Origin: Streptococcus taonis
GTDB taxonomy: Bacteria; Bacillota; Bacilli; Lactobacillales; Streptococcaceae
NCBI RefSeq assembly: GCF_029948085.1
Contig: NZ_JARZZP010000004.1
Coordinates: forward strand, 1-64,000
DNA length: 64,000 bases
Direction of reading: 5' to 3'
Each line of letters begins with the position of its first letter. Position 1 is the first letter of the stretch. The translations under genes and the position numbers were made by a program. Below, in pieces: positions 31,007 through 42,088 of the stretch. Under the pieces are notes generated by a model. That model saw only the letters and a program-made list of their open reading frames with translations. It had not been told where the DNA came from and made no database searches.

Positions 31007-31035
31007 TTGATTTTTTTCACCATTTACGATACACT
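31007..31035 (+). promoter_or_regulatory. Promoter giving a near-leaderless GH25 transcript
   Basis: TTGATT at 31007-31012, a 17-base spacer and TACACT at 31030-31035. The predicted transcription start is about 31042, two bases before the ATG at 31044, and there is no Shine-Dalgarno sequence. Confidence 0.4.
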
Positions 31036-31043
31036 ATAAAAGT

Positions 31044-31844
31044 ATGAGAAAGAAAATAAATCCTGTTTTTATTTTTACTGTATTAGCTACTCTTGTGGGT
31101 ATTTTAATCATCAATAGACCCAAGTTTGAAGACCATCCAGTCAAAACAAAGCAAAATCCAGTTCAAGTAGAAACTCAAGCTTTACATAATATCAACAAGC
31201 CGATTATTGATGTTTCTGGCTGGCAAAGACCATCAGAGATCAATTATGACACCTTAGCTCAAAATATTTCAGGTGCAATCGTTCGGGTTCATAGTGGAGC
31301 TCAAGCTTCTGTTGAAAACGATGCTTCATTTAAAAATGGGGTTGATAAGGCTTATAAAGAACACATCACAGAATTTCAAAAACGGAATATTCCAGTCGCT
31401 GTTTATGCCTATGTAGCTGGTAAAAATGTCGAAGAAATGGAAAAAGCTGCCGAAGTTTTTTATAATGCTGCTTCTCCCTATAATCCTAGCTACTATTGGT
31501 TGGATGTTGAAGACAAGACTATGTCTGACATGAACAAGGGTGTTGAGGCCTTTCGTGCTAAATTAGCTTCATTGGGAGCTAAAAATATTGGCATCTATGT
31601 TGGTGTTTACTTTATGGAGGAGCATAGTATCAGTACGGAAAATTTCTCAGCAATCTGGATACCGTCCTATGGAACCAACTCGGGTTACTACGAGAGTGCT
31701 CCAAAAACAGATCTTAACTATGAACTTCACCAATACACCTCTCATGGAAGCCTTGGAGGCTTTGAAAATCATCTGGATTTGAACCTTATTTCTTCATCAA
31801 AGAACAAGGAAGAAACCTTTAGAAAATTATTTTTAAATCCTTAA
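31044..31844 (+). CDS. GH25-family muramidase-like protein, membrane-anchored
   Basis: 266 residues: one N-terminal helix (about 6-23) as signal anchor, then a GH25 lysozyme fold. DVSGWQ near 56, AIVRVHSG, VAVYAYVAG and YYWLDVEDK (catalytic Asp and Glu, about 152-156) fit the family. No wall-binding repeats. Expected to cut or sense peptidoglycan outside the membrane. No ribosome site is seen before the ATG. Confidence 0.88.
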   Translation: MRKKINPVFIFTVLATLVGILIINRPKFEDHPVKTKQNPVQVETQALHNINKPIIDVSGWQRPSEINYDTLAQNISGAIVRVHSGAQASVENDASFKNGVDKAYKEHITEFQKRNIPVAVYAYVAGKNVEEMEKAAEVFYNAASPYNPSYYWLDVEDKTMSDMNKGVEAFRAKLASLGAKNIGIYVGVYFMEEHSISTENFSAIWIPSYGTNSGYYESAPKTDLNYELHQYTSHGSLGGFENHLDLNLISSSKNKEETFRKLFLNP

Positions 31845-31855
31845 TCACTATCACC

Positions 31856-31900
31856 ATAAGCAAGTCAGACATTGCTTTCTGCTTGCTTTTCTTTATTTTT
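31856..31900 (+). terminator. Probable terminator after the GH25 gene
   Basis: AAGCAAG and CTTGCTT flank a 17-base loop, followed by TTCTTTATTTTT. Confidence 0.55.
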
Positions 31901-31953
31901 CAGTATTAAATCACTGTTTTATCTTTATAGAATATGAATCTCGGAGGACCTCT

Positions 31954-32796
31954 ATGTTATCATGGCTATCAAAAATTATTAAGGGAATTGTTATTGCTCT
32001 CGGTTTCATTCTACCAGGGATTTCTGGTGGCGTCCTTGCTGCTATCTTGGGAATTTACGAAAGAATGATTCGTTTTCTTGCCCATCCTTTTAAGAATTTA
32101 AAAGAAGATGTGCTCTTTTTCCTTCCTGTCGGTATTGGGATGCTTCTAGGTATCGGACTTTTCTCCTATCCAATCGAGTATCTTTTAGAAAATTATCAAG
32201 TTTATGTATTGTGGAGTTTTGCTGGAGCTATCATTGGTACCATCCCAAGTCTTGTCAAAGAATCAACTCGTGACTCTGATAGAGATAAGGTTGACCACAT
32301 ATGGTTTTGGGTAACCTTCATCATCTCAGGTATCGCCCTCTATGCCTTGAATTTTGTAGTTGGTTCTCTATCTGCAAGCTTCCTAAACTTTACACTGGCT
32401 GGATGTTTGTTAGCACTTGGTATTTTGGTTCCAGGGCTTAGTCCTTCCAATCTTCTTTTGATTCTTGGCCTTTATGGCCCTATGTTAACAGGATTTAAGA
32501 CTTTTGATTTATTCGGAACCTTTCTTCCAATAGGAATTGGAGCACTTGCTACTCTTGTCATTTTTTCAAAATTTATGGACTACGCTCTCCGTGTCTATCA
32601 ATCTCGTGTTTACCACTTTATCATCGGAATTGTTCTTTCAAGTACAATCTTAATCCTCATTCCAAATGCTGGTAATGCTGAAAGCATCAGCTACAGTGGA
32701 TTATCTCTTGTGTCTTATGTCATCATTGCCTTTTTCTTCGCTCTAGGTATTTGGTTGGGAATCTGGATGAGTCAATTGGAGGATAAGTATAAATAA
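31954..32796 (+). CDS. DUF368 protein, probable undecaprenyl-phosphate translocase (PopT-like)
   Basis: 280 residues with about eight hydrophobic helices. Two repeated signatures mark the family: PGISGGVLAAILGIYE (about 22) and PGLSPSNLLLILGLYG (about 152). DUF368 proteins (PopT) have been reported to return undecaprenyl phosphate across the membrane for reuse in wall synthesis. That function is from the family, not from this sequence. The stop overlaps the next start. Confidence 0.88.
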   Translation: MLSWLSKIIKGIVIALGFILPGISGGVLAAILGIYERMIRFLAHPFKNLKEDVLFFLPVGIGMLLGIGLFSYPIEYLLENYQVYVLWSFAGAIIGTIPSLVKESTRDSDRDKVDHIWFWVTFIISGIALYALNFVVGSLSASFLNFTLAGCLLALGILVPGLSPSNLLLILGLYGPMLTGFKTFDLFGTFLPIGIGALATLVIFSKFMDYALRVYQSRVYHFIIGIVLSSTILILIPNAGNAESISYSGLSLVSYVIIAFFFALGIWLGIWMSQLEDKYK

Positions 32797-33281
32797 TGGC
32801 AAAAAAAGTAAAAGTCAAGAAAACCTTGGTCCAACAAATTTTAACTAAGGCAGGAATAAACCATACGGGTATTCAAATTAATGCCTTGGAAGGTGAGATG
32901 CCTCAAGGTTATGAAAAGAGTCAGATTTTTAAGACTTTAGCCCTTCTGGGAGATAAGACTGGACCCATTATCGGAATCCTTCCTATCACTGAACATCTTT
33001 CTGAAAAGAAACTGGCTAAGATTTCTGGTAACAAGAAAGTCAGTATGATTCCACAAAAAGACCTCGAAAAGACAACAGGCTATATCCACGGTGCCAATAA
33101 TCCAGTTGGGATTCGTCAAAAACATAACTATCCTATCTTTATCGATCAAACTGCGCTTAAATTCAATGAAATGATTGTTTCCGCAGGGGAGATTGGTCAT
33201 AGTATCATTATCAACCCTAAAGATCTAGCAGCCTTTGTTAAAGCTGAATTTGCTGACATTTTGGAGGCAAGTAACACATGA
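32796..33281 (+). CDS. YbaK/EbsC-type aminoacyl-tRNA deacylase
   Basis: 161 residues. Clears mischarged Cys-tRNA(Pro) in characterised relatives. Recognised by the fold order and the VSMIPQKDLEKTTGYIHGANNPVGIRQ region holding the conserved Lys/Gly residues (no more than the motif GYIHGANNPVG need be cited). It starts one base inside the DUF368 stop and overlaps the phosphatase gene by 4 bases. Confidence 0.9.
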   Translation: MAKKVKVKKTLVQQILTKAGINHTGIQINALEGEMPQGYEKSQIFKTLALLGDKTGPIIGILPITEHLSEKKLAKISGNKKVSMIPQKDLEKTTGYIHGANNPVGIRQKHNYPIFIDQTALKFNEMIVSAGEIGHSIIINPKDLAAFVKAEFADILEASNT

Positions 33282-33898
33282 AATTCTATTTTATTCGTCA
33301 CGGTAAAACACTTTGGAATCTTGAGGGACGTTTTCAAGGAGCAAGTGGTGACTCTCCACTCCTTGAGGAATCCATTGAGACCTTAAAAAAATTGGGTCAG
33401 TATCTCCAAGAAACTCCATTTGATGTGATTTATTCTAGTGATCTTCCTCGGGCTAAAACTTCTGCTCAAATTATCCAAAGTCAACTGAAAGATAGATGTC
33501 CTTTAGTAGAAATAGCCTCTCTAAGAGAGTGGCAACTCGGGAAACTTGAAGGAGCAAAATTTGCAACCTTAGAAGCCATCTATCCCGAGCAATTAAAAGC
33601 TTTTCGTACCAATCTAGCGAAGTTTGATTCGACTATGTTTGGTGCTGAGTCTGTCTATCAAACAACTCAGCGTACCATTCAATTTATCAAATCATTAGAG
33701 TCCAAACCTTTTGAACATGTCATGATTGTCGGTCACGGAGCCAATCTCACAGCCAGTATTCGAACTCTTCTAGGCTATGATACTCCACTACTTAGAAAAA
33801 ATGGTGGTCTAGCAAATGCCAGTGTTACTATTGTCGAAACAGAAGACTTTAAAAACTTCAACCTTTTGGAATGGAACGACACTTCTTATCAAAATTAG
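33278..33898 (+). CDS. Histidine phosphatase (phosphoglycerate mutase-like)
   Basis: 206 residues. Catalytic FIRHGKTLWN at the N terminus, second Arg in SSDLPRAKTSAQ, catalytic Glu in REWQLGKLEG and second His in VGHGANL. The substrate is unknown; true glycolytic mutase is unlikely at this length. Third gene of a tightly overlapping run from 31954. Confidence 0.92.
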   Translation: MKFYFIRHGKTLWNLEGRFQGASGDSPLLEESIETLKKLGQYLQETPFDVIYSSDLPRAKTSAQIIQSQLKDRCPLVEIASLREWQLGKLEGAKFATLEAIYPEQLKAFRTNLAKFDSTMFGAESVYQTTQRTIQFIKSLESKPFEHVMIVGHGANLTASIRTLLGYDTPLLRKNGGLANASVTIVETEDFKNFNLLEWNDTSYQN

Positions 33899-34029
33899 AA
33901 CTGAACTTAACAATCACTGTTAAGTTCTTTTTAGATTTTATAGAATATCCGTGAATTTATTTGACTTTTATGATAAAATGGGAGTATCGCAAAAAAGACT
34001 CATCGTATCAAGAATTGAGTAAAAACTAG

Positions 34030-35529
<1,500 letters not shown>

Positions 35530-35535
35530 AAACTC

Positions 35536-35567
35536 AAATCTCCTAGTTATCTCTAGGAGATTTTTTA
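35536..35567 (+). terminator. lysS terminator
   Basis: AAATCTCCTAG and CTAGGAGATTT form an 11-bp stem with a 6-base loop, followed by TTTT. Confidence 0.9.
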
Positions 35568-35575
35568 ATAATAAC

Positions 35576-35610
35576 AAAAAGACAAACTCAATATTGAGCT
35601 TGTCTTTAAA
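35576..35610 (-). terminator. fhs terminator
   Basis: AAAGACAA and TTGTCTTT enclose an inner CTCAATATTGAG palindrome, 9 bases after the fhs stop. The T run on the minus strand suits fhs. Confidence 0.8.
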
Positions 35611-35618
35611 TTTTCTTA

Positions 35619-37289
35619 TTAGAATAATCCAAGAACTGTACCATCACTTTCAACATCCATGTTAAGAGCTGCTGGGCGTTTTGGAAGTCCAGGCATGGTC
35701 ATAACGTCACCAGTAAGTGCAACGATGAAGCCTGCACCCAATTTTGGTACCAATTCACGAATAGTAATTTCAAAGTTTTCAGGGGCTCCAAGAGCATTTG
35801 GGTTATCTGAGAAACTGTATTGAGTTTTAGCCATACAGATTGGCAATTTGTCCCAACCATTTTGTAAGATTTGTGCGATTTGAGTTTGAGCTTTCTTCTC
35901 GAAGTTTACTTTGCTTCCACGATAGATTTCAGTGACAATCTTTTCAATCTTCTCTTGTACTGAAAGGTCATTGTCATACAAACGTGTATAGTTAGCTGGG
36001 TTTTCGTCAATCGTTTTGACGAGAGTTTCAGCTAGAGCTACTCCACCTTCTGCTCCATCGGCCCATACGCTTGCTAATTCAACTGGAACATCGATTGAAG
36101 CACAAAGTTCTTTCAAAGCTGCGATTTCAGCTTCTGTATCAGATACGAACTCGTTAATTGCAACAACTGCTGGAATACCGAACTTACGGATATTCTCAAC
36201 GTGGCGTTTCAAGTTTGCAAATCCAGCACGTACTGCTTCCACATTTTCCTCTGTCAGAGCATCTTTAGCAACTCCACCATTCATCTTAAGAGCACGAAGG
36301 GTTGCAACGATAACTACTGCATCTGGCGCAGTTGGCAAGTTTGGAGTTTTGATATCAAGGAATTTCTCAGCACCAAGGTCTGCACCAAAACCTGCTTCTG
36401 TCACTGTGTAATCAGCCAAGTGAAGGGCTGTAGTTGTAGCCAAAACTGAGTTACATCCGTGAGCAATATTGGCAAATGGACCACCATGCACAAAGGCAGG
36501 TGTACCATAGATTGTTTGAACCAAGTTTGGTTTGATAGCATCTTTCAAAATCAATGCCAAGGCACCTTCAACCTGTAAATCACCAACTGAAACAGGTGTA
36601 CGGTCATAGCGGTAACCGATAACGATATTGGCCAAACGACGTTTTAAATCTTCAATATCAGTTGCCAAGCAAAGGATTGCCATGATTTCTGAAGCAACAG
36701 TGATATCAAAGCCATCTTCACGTGGAATACCGTTAAGAGGACCACCGAGTCCAACAGTTACGTGACGAAGGGCGCGATCGTTCAAGTCCACCACACGTTT
36801 CCAGAGAATACGACGTTGGTCGATTCCAAGTTCATTTCCTTGATGCAAATGATTGTCAATCAAAGCAGAGAGAGCATTATTTGCTGTTGTAATAGCATGC
36901 ATATCTCCAGTAAAGTGAAGGTTGATGTCTTCCATTGGTAAAACTTGGGCATAACCACCACCGGCAGCTCCACCTTTAATCCCCATGACAGGCCCAAGAG
37001 AAGGTTCGCGGATAGCAATCATGGTTTTCTTACCAATCTTATTCAAAGCATCAGCAAGTCCGATAGTGATAGTTGATTTTCCTTCACCAGCAGGTGTTGG
37101 ATTGATAGCAGTAACTAGAATCAATTTACCGACTGGATTACTTTCCACTTCACGAATCTTATCAAAACTAAGCTTAGCCTTGTATTTTCCATACAACTCC
37201 AAATCATCGTAAGAAATATCCAGTTTCTCTACAACATCAACAATAGGCTTCAACTCAATACTCTGTGCGATTTCAATATCTGTTTTCAT
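35619..37289 (-). CDS. fhs: Formate-tetrahydrofolate ligase
   Basis: Makes 10-formyl-THF from formate, THF and ATP for purines and initiator tRNA. 556 residues as usual. The P-loop is TPAGEGKST (about 66-74), with [18 protein letters not shown] and [13 protein letters not shown] as conserved segments. Monocistronic with its own terminator. In pneumococcus, as I recall, coaB is the next gene; here a two-gene module separates them. Confidence 0.98.
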   Translation of the reverse strand: MKTDIEIAQSIELKPIVDVVEKLDISYDDLELYGKYKAKLSFDKIREVESNPVGKLILVTAINPTPAGEGKSTITIGLADALNKIGKKTMIAIREPSLGPVMGIKGGAAGGGYAQVLPMEDINLHFTGDMHAITTANNALSALIDNHLHQGNELGIDQRRILWKRVVDLNDRALRHVTVGLGGPLNGIPREDGFDITVASEIMAILCLATDIEDLKRRLANIVIGYRYDRTPVSVGDLQVEGALALILKDAIKPNLVQTIYGTPAFVHGGPFANIAHGCNSVLATTTALHLADYTVTEAGFGADLGAEKFLDIKTPNLPTAPDAVVIVATLRALKMNGGVAKDALTEENVEAVRAGFANLKRHVENIRKFGIPAVVAINEFVSDTEAEIAALKELCASIDVPVELASVWADGAEGGVALAETLVKTIDENPANYTRLYDNDLSVQEKIEKIVTEIYRGSKVNFEKKAQTQIAQILQNGWDKLPICMAKTQYSFSDNPNALGAPENFEITIRELVPKLGAGFIVALTGDVMTMPGLPKRPAALNMDVESDGTVLGLF

Positions 37290-37460
37290 TCAAAACTCCT
37301 CTACCTCAAATGTGTTAATTCATTATATCATAAAATAAGATTTTTAACAGTCATAAAGCTTGGTAACGTTCGTAAATATCACAATACTTCAGGCTTTTTC
37401 GTCTTCTATTTTAATTTTTATATGCCTTTATAGGTTTTAACTATAGTTGAAAGCTTTCTA

Positions 37461-38936
37461 CTAACTCAGAAAGTAGCTATCAATTTCGGATAAATCATGT
37501 AGAATTTCGTCATTAGAAACTCCTATATACTCAGCTAATTCAATTGAATACTCAAAACGAAGACGTGTATTGATAGATAAATCAAAAGAGTAATCCTGTA
37601 ATCGTCCTAGTTTATGATATTTATCCATAATATCATTAAAAATAATCTTGTATTTATCATCTAAGTTTTTGATATGATTATCTAAGTTTTCCCTATAATC
37701 TTGAATTAATTCCTGTTCCCTATCACTTAAAATCCCTTTGCCTATTTCCCAAATTATTGAAGTAGCTATTGAACCTACTACTGCTCCTAAGACAGGGACA
37801 GGAATAAGTGTTTGACCAACACATGAACCAATTGTCGCTAATGTTGTATCCAATGTATTGATAGTTATAAAATTTATAAATTCATCCTCAGTAATCTCAT
37901 TTGTTCTAAGTTTAGTAATAATATCTACCATGCCGTAACTTGCTGTTACAAACGCACTTGCATTAGGAGCACTCATTTTAAAAACATTAGTGAGACCATA
38001 AATCGCGTAACCTGATATACAACCTTTTACCGCACCTTCCACTGTTTCCAGTCCACAGTCTAACCAATCTGATTGTTCAAATTCAAAAATTGTTTTTCCT
38101 TCTTTGTATTTCCCATACACAGCTGACATTAATGCTAAACCACCTTGTAAAAAAGCTGCGTTTCTTGCAATCTTGTTAGCTTCTTTTATTCTTGGTAATG
38201 AATTTTTTTGTGCTACTAACCGTTTTCTATTTAACTCTTGTTGTTTTAGTCTGACAGTTTTACAAATATTCTTCTCCTCGGAATCTAAAATGGAATTTAT
38301 TGAATTTCTTTGAGCATCATCATAATTTAGAACAGATGATTTCATCCAAGATTTATATGAAGTAAGTCCCTTGCTTTTGGTAATATCATTGATCATTTGT
38401 CGTATATCAGTAATTTGTTTAATAGACAATTTTTTACCATTAAATTCAACTTCTTTGGCCCCAGCCATTATCTTTTCGTATATTAACACATGATCTTTCG
38501 GAAACATCATTTTCATTTTTTTACTGTAATGAAACGATTGAGCTAGTTCATCACGTAAATTATTATAAAACTTCATTTGAATGGTATTTCTACCAATTAA
38601 TAAATCGGCTGGTCCATTATCATTCAATACTTTTACAATAGGATTTAATCCTTCAAAAGCTCTTCTCGCATTCACAATTCCTGCTTCTGCAAATTCAGCA
38701 ATAAAACCGTGACCGCCGTATTCACCTCCACGATTCTTTAGAATAACGTCTTCAATGTTATCTCTAGCATAGTTTAAGATTTTAGAAGCATTGTCCTTGT
38801 TTAAAATGACATGTTGAGCTTCATCCTCAATCATTTTCATAGTAATTTGTAAGTCTTGAATTCTCAAGTTGTTTAAACAATTGACATATGCACCTATCCC
38901 TTGATAAAATGCTCTATTAACAGCCTGATTCATCAT
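37461..38936 (-). CDS. Putative effector with nuclease-like motif and hydrophobic domain
   Basis: 491 residues, no family name recognised. Residues about 70-125 hold a possible PD-(D/E)XK-type signature: Glu81 in HGFIAEF, Asp111 in GPADLLI and Gln120-x-Lys122 in IQMKFY, with normal spacing. A basic, helical middle (160-260) follows. Then come glycine/alanine-rich hydrophobic stretches (about 300-318, 365-402 with VLGAVVGSIATSI) and an acidic helical tail. The start overlaps the upstream gene by 20 bases, so the two are co-translated. Nuclease activity and a toxin or defence role are inference. Confidence 0.7.
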   Translation of the reverse strand: MMNQAVNRAFYQGIGAYVNCLNNLRIQDLQITMKMIEDEAQHVILNKDNASKILNYARDNIEDVILKNRGGEYGGHGFIAEFAEAGIVNARRAFEGLNPIVKVLNDNGPADLLIGRNTIQMKFYNNLRDELAQSFHYSKKMKMMFPKDHVLIYEKIMAGAKEVEFNGKKLSIKQITDIRQMINDITKSKGLTSYKSWMKSSVLNYDDAQRNSINSILDSEEKNICKTVRLKQQELNRKRLVAQKNSLPRIKEANKIARNAAFLQGGLALMSAVYGKYKEGKTIFEFEQSDWLDCGLETVEGAVKGCISGYAIYGLTNVFKMSAPNASAFVTASYGMVDIITKLRTNEITEDEFINFITINTLDTTLATIGSCVGQTLIPVPVLGAVVGSIATSIIWEIGKGILSDREQELIQDYRENLDNHIKNLDDKYKIIFNDIMDKYHKLGRLQDYSFDLSINTRLRFEYSIELAEYIGVSNDEILHDLSEIDSYFLS

Positions 38937-40116
38937 TTATTCTAATTTCCTTATTAATCATCGAAGTAAGTGAGAGGGTTGAATTTACTAAACTACCTGC
39001 TTGATACTTTTCATCATCTGTAAATAAGTTATAATCTTTTCCAATTAAAGAAAGATTAGCTAAATAAATCCCCTCAGTTTGCTTTTCAATTAAATTAATT
39101 AATTCGCTAATTTCTATTATTGATTTTTCAGTTTGTCTAATTAATAACTCAATTTTCTTTTGTTCATCAAGCGCTTCTTTAGCTACTTCTTCATTTTTTT
39201 TATTAGCAAAAACACCTGCTCCGACAGATGCTGTTAACATTAAGCCAGCAATCCCCCAACCAACAGGGCCCGCCATGGCTAGAAAGGCATTGCCAGCAGC
39301 CATACCTCCTCCGCCTGCTGCTAGGCTTCCTCTACCTAACCAAGCTAATGCCGCACTATTTCTTGCTGCACCTGTCAAACTAGAAATTGCTGTTCCTGTT
39401 GATGCAACACCAAAAGTAGTGGCAACCCCCATAGCCGCAGTAGGACCTAAAGTTGCGACTGTCACACCTAAAGCACTTAAAGAAGCTGTAGCTGCCGTAC
39501 TACCGCTGGCTAATTCTGCTTCTTTGATTGCCTGAGTAATAGCTAACTGCTTATCTTCGAAATTCTGTATTTCAACAATTATCTCTTCTAACTTTGTTTC
39601 AAATTCTTTCGGTTTATTTGCTAATTTACTAATTCTCTCTTCAACAATTTTTACAACTTTAATCGCCTTGTCTCTAGTTTTATAAAGCTCAGTCGATCTA
39701 TTCGTTAGATCTGTGGCTTTTTCATTATATGTTTGAATAGATTCATGATAGTTCTCAACAGCTTCGGACCTTAGTTTACCATTAAAAAGATCTATTGAAT
39801 CAATTTGTGATTTTGCTTCCGTTGCAATTTTTCCAGCTTGATTGATTGTGCCAGTTGTCACCTCTGTTACTTGTTGAACAGTATCATTCGCTACTGTAGC
39901 AGCTTGACCTGAAACGTCTGAAACAACATTTCCTATCTTATTTGATACATCTCCTATTACTTTTACAGAATCTGATAATAAATCTCCTGTAACTTTCCCA
40001 GCGCTATCTAAAGCTTTTCCAGCTTCATTAAGTACGCTACTGGTTGTCTTACTAGCATCATCAATTACTTTACTAGCTTCTTTAACCATATTATCTGCAA
40101 ATTTTAAAAAGTCCAT
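38917..40116 (-). CDS. Coiled-coil/hydrophobic partner protein of the accessory module
   Basis: 399 residues. The N terminus (1-110) is a repetitive amphipathic helix with a VxGDVSxKIGxV-type pattern, like apolipoprotein or LEA repeats. A coiled coil follows (about 115-205). Residues 205-305 are almost free of charge and Gly/Ala/Ser/Thr-rich (WLGRGSLAAGGGGMAAGNAF), as in helical pore-formers or glycine-zipper membrane inserts. A second coiled coil (305-355) comes next. No signal peptide. The look is that of an alpha-helical pore-forming toxin or membrane sensor; no function is known to me. Confidence 0.7.
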   Translation of the reverse strand: MDFLKFADNMVKEASKVIDDASKTTSSVLNEAGKALDSAGKVTGDLLSDSVKVIGDVSNKIGNVVSDVSGQAATVANDTVQQVTEVTTGTINQAGKIATEAKSQIDSIDLFNGKLRSEAVENYHESIQTYNEKATDLTNRSTELYKTRDKAIKVVKIVEERISKLANKPKEFETKLEEIIVEIQNFEDKQLAITQAIKEAELASGSTAATASLSALGVTVATLGPTAAMGVATTFGVASTGTAISSLTGAARNSAALAWLGRGSLAAGGGGMAAGNAFLAMAGPVGWGIAGLMLTASVGAGVFANKKNEEVAKEALDEQKKIELLIRQTEKSIIEISELINLIEKQTEGIYLANLSLIGKDYNLFTDDEKYQAGSLVNSTLSLTSMINKEIRINDESGC

Positions 40117-40222
40117 AACTGCTTCCCCTTTTCATATATAACTAAAATAATTATCTTATATCTTAAATTAATTGTCAATAATAATATAGTTATAAAGTTT
40201 AGTTATATTTTATCGCTTTCAT

Positions 40223-40251
40223 TTTACTTACTGTTCATTTTTTTGTACAAT
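40223..40251 (+). promoter_or_regulatory. Promoter giving a leaderless coaB transcript
   Basis: TTTACT at 40223-40228, a 17-base spacer and TACAAT at 40246-40251. The predicted start of transcription is about 40258, which is the A of the coaB ATG. Confidence 0.45.
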
Positions 40252-40257
40252 AGTTCT

Positions 40258-40947
40258 ATGAAAATTTTAGTTACATCTGGTGGTACAAGCGAGGCCATTG
40301 ATCGAGTTCGCTCCATTACCAACCACTCTACTGGTAGACTTGGTAAAGTTATAACTGAGACTTTACTAAAAGCTGGTCACCAAGTTTGCCTGATTACTAC
40401 GCAACAAGCTCTAAAACCAGCATCACACTCGAATTTATCCGTTATCGAAATCAAAAACACTTCCGATTTACTCCAAGAGATGAAACGGATTGTCCCTGAT
40501 TATCAAGTCTTGATCCATTCAATAGCTGTTTCTGACTACAGCCCAGTTTACATGACAGGTCTTGATCAAGTTCAAGCAAGTCAAGATTTAAGTGAGTTTT
40601 TGCATAAGAAAAATATGGAATCAAAGATCTCCTCTAAGGATGAGGTGCAAGTCCTATTTCTTAAGAAAAATCCAAAGATCATCTCTCTTGTTAAAGAATG
40701 GAATCCAAGTATTCATCTCATTGGCTTTAAACTGCTTGTCGATGTTACTAAGGAGCATCTGATTCAAATCGCTAGAGAAAGTCTTGAAAAGAATCAAGCT
40801 GATTTGATTGTCGCTAATGACCTCACTCAGATTAATGCTGATCAACATCTGGCTTATCTAGTAGAGGAAAAAGATTATCAGATTGCTGCTAGCAAACAAG
40901 AAATTGCTGACTTATTAGTGAAAAAAATTCAGGGATTTGATCGTTAG
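40258..40947 (+). CDS. coaB: Phosphopantothenate-cysteine ligase
   Basis: Second step from phosphopantothenate to CoA. 229 residues from the ATG at 40258. N-terminal MKILVTSGGTSEAIDRVRSI is the nucleotide-binding start and NHSTGRLG follows. The stand-alone CoaB (not fused to CoaC) is typical of streptococci. A longer TTG-started frame is rejected because it overlaps the -10 box. The coaC gene follows by 11 bases. Confidence 0.95.
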   Translation: MKILVTSGGTSEAIDRVRSITNHSTGRLGKVITETLLKAGHQVCLITTQQALKPASHSNLSVIEIKNTSDLLQEMKRIVPDYQVLIHSIAVSDYSPVYMTGLDQVQASQDLSEFLHKKNMESKISSKDEVQVLFLKKNPKIISLVKEWNPSIHLIGFKLLVDVTKEHLIQIARESLEKNQADLIVANDLTQINADQHLAYLVEEKDYQIAASKQEIADLLVKKIQGFDR

Positions 40948-40958
40948 AAAGGAAAATT

Positions 40959-41510
40959 ATGGCTCGTATTACACTCGCTGTGACAGGCTCTATCGCCTCT
41001 TACAAGGCTGCTGATTTGGTTAGTAACTTGAAGAAACAGGGGCATTCTGTTACGGTACTTATGACCCAGGCTGCGACTGCCTTTATCCAACCTTTAACCC
41101 TTCAAGTCCTATCTCAAAATACCGTACATCTGGATGTTATGCAGGAACCTTATCCTGACAAAGTCAATCATATCGAACTTGGCAAAGAAACAGATTTATT
41201 TATCGTAGTTCCTGCAACGGCCAATACAATCGCTAAACTAGCTCAAGGCCTAGCTGACAACATGGTAACCTCTACTGCTCTTGCCTTGCCCCACTATATT
41301 CCAAAACTAGTGGCACCTGCTATGAATACCAAAATGTATGACCATCCAGCAACTCAAACAAACTTAAAAACTTTAGAAACTTATGGTTATTCAATTATTG
41401 CTCCAAAAGAGTCCCTACTGGCCTGTGGCGATGTAGGACGTGGTGCTCTTGCTGATCTTGATACTATTTTACAACAGATAAAGGAAAAACTTCATGAACA
41501 AACGCTCTAA
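40959..41510 (+). CDS. coaC: Phosphopantothenoylcysteine decarboxylase
   Basis: 183-residue flavoprotein. LAVTGSIASYKA at the N terminus, catalytic His in KVNHIELG, PAMNTKMYDHPA and ACGDVGRGAL with the conserved Cys are the HFCD-family motifs. Overlaps the next gene by 17 bases. Acts after CoaB in CoA synthesis. Confidence 0.96.
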   Translation: MARITLAVTGSIASYKAADLVSNLKKQGHSVTVLMTQAATAFIQPLTLQVLSQNTVHLDVMQEPYPDKVNHIELGKETDLFIVVPATANTIAKLAQGLADNMVTSTALALPHYIPKLVAPAMNTKMYDHPATQTNLKTLETYGYSIIAPKESLLACGDVGRGALADLDTILQQIKEKLHEQTL

Positions 41511-42057
41511 TATTGCTCCTATTGCTATCTTTTTTGCCAGCATGATTGTCATTCATTTGCTGAGCTCTATTGTCTTTAATGTCTTGCCTTTCCCAATTAA
41601 ACCAACCATTGTCCATATCCCAGTCATCATTGCTAGTATCATCTACGGACCACGAATTGGGGCTATCTTAGGTTTCTTGATGGGAATGATTAGCTTGACT
41701 GTCAATACGATCACTATTCTCCCAACTAGCTACCTCTTCTCTCCTTTTGTACCAAATGGGAATCTAGCTTCACTTGCTATTGCTATTATTCCTCGTATCT
41801 TAATCGGTTTGACACCATACTTTGTCTATAAACTCCTCAGAAACAAGGCGGGGCTTATCTTTGCGGGAGCTCTCGGTTCACTTACTAATACTGTATTTGT
41901 ACTAGGCGGTATCTTCTTCCTCTTTGGAAATGTTTTTGATGGAAATATCCAAAAACTATTAGCTACTGTTATCTCAACAAACTCTATCGCAGAACTGATT
42001 ATCTCAGCAATACTTACCCTAGTTATTGTTCCGAGACTTGAAAAAATCAAAAAATAA
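41494..42057 (+). CDS. ECF transporter S component, probably for pantothenate
   Basis: 187 residues, about six hydrophobic helices, with the S-component-type segment PRIGAILGFLMGMISLTVNT. Its overlap with coaC and the coaB-coaC-S order suggest uptake of pantothenate or a precursor for use with a shared EcfAAT module. Substrate is from context. Confidence 0.82.
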   Translation: MNKRSNIAPIAIFFASMIVIHLLSSIVFNVLPFPIKPTIVHIPVIIASIIYGPRIGAILGFLMGMISLTVNTITILPTSYLFSPFVPNGNLASLAIAIIPRILIGLTPYFVYKLLRNKAGLIFAGALGSLTNTVFVLGGIFFLFGNVFDGNIQKLLATVISTNSIAELIISAILTLVIVPRLEKIKK

Positions 42058-42088
42058 GAGGTCGGGAAAATCCCGACCTCGATTTTTA
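42058..42088 (+). terminator. Terminator of the coaB-coaC-ECF operon
   Basis: A perfect 10-bp stem GAGGTCGGGA / TCCCGACCTC with a 3-base loop, then GATTTTTATTT, directly after the stop. Confidence 0.92.

Noticed and set aside
36016..36411. 131-codon frame opposite fhs
   Set aside because: Composition (Ala, Ser, Thr rich) is that of an antisense frame and fhs is beyond doubt.
37461..40116. Reading the two-gene module as a phage tail tape-measure remnant
   Set aside because: No other phage genes are nearby, both genes are intact and co-translated, and the second has a nuclease-like signature.
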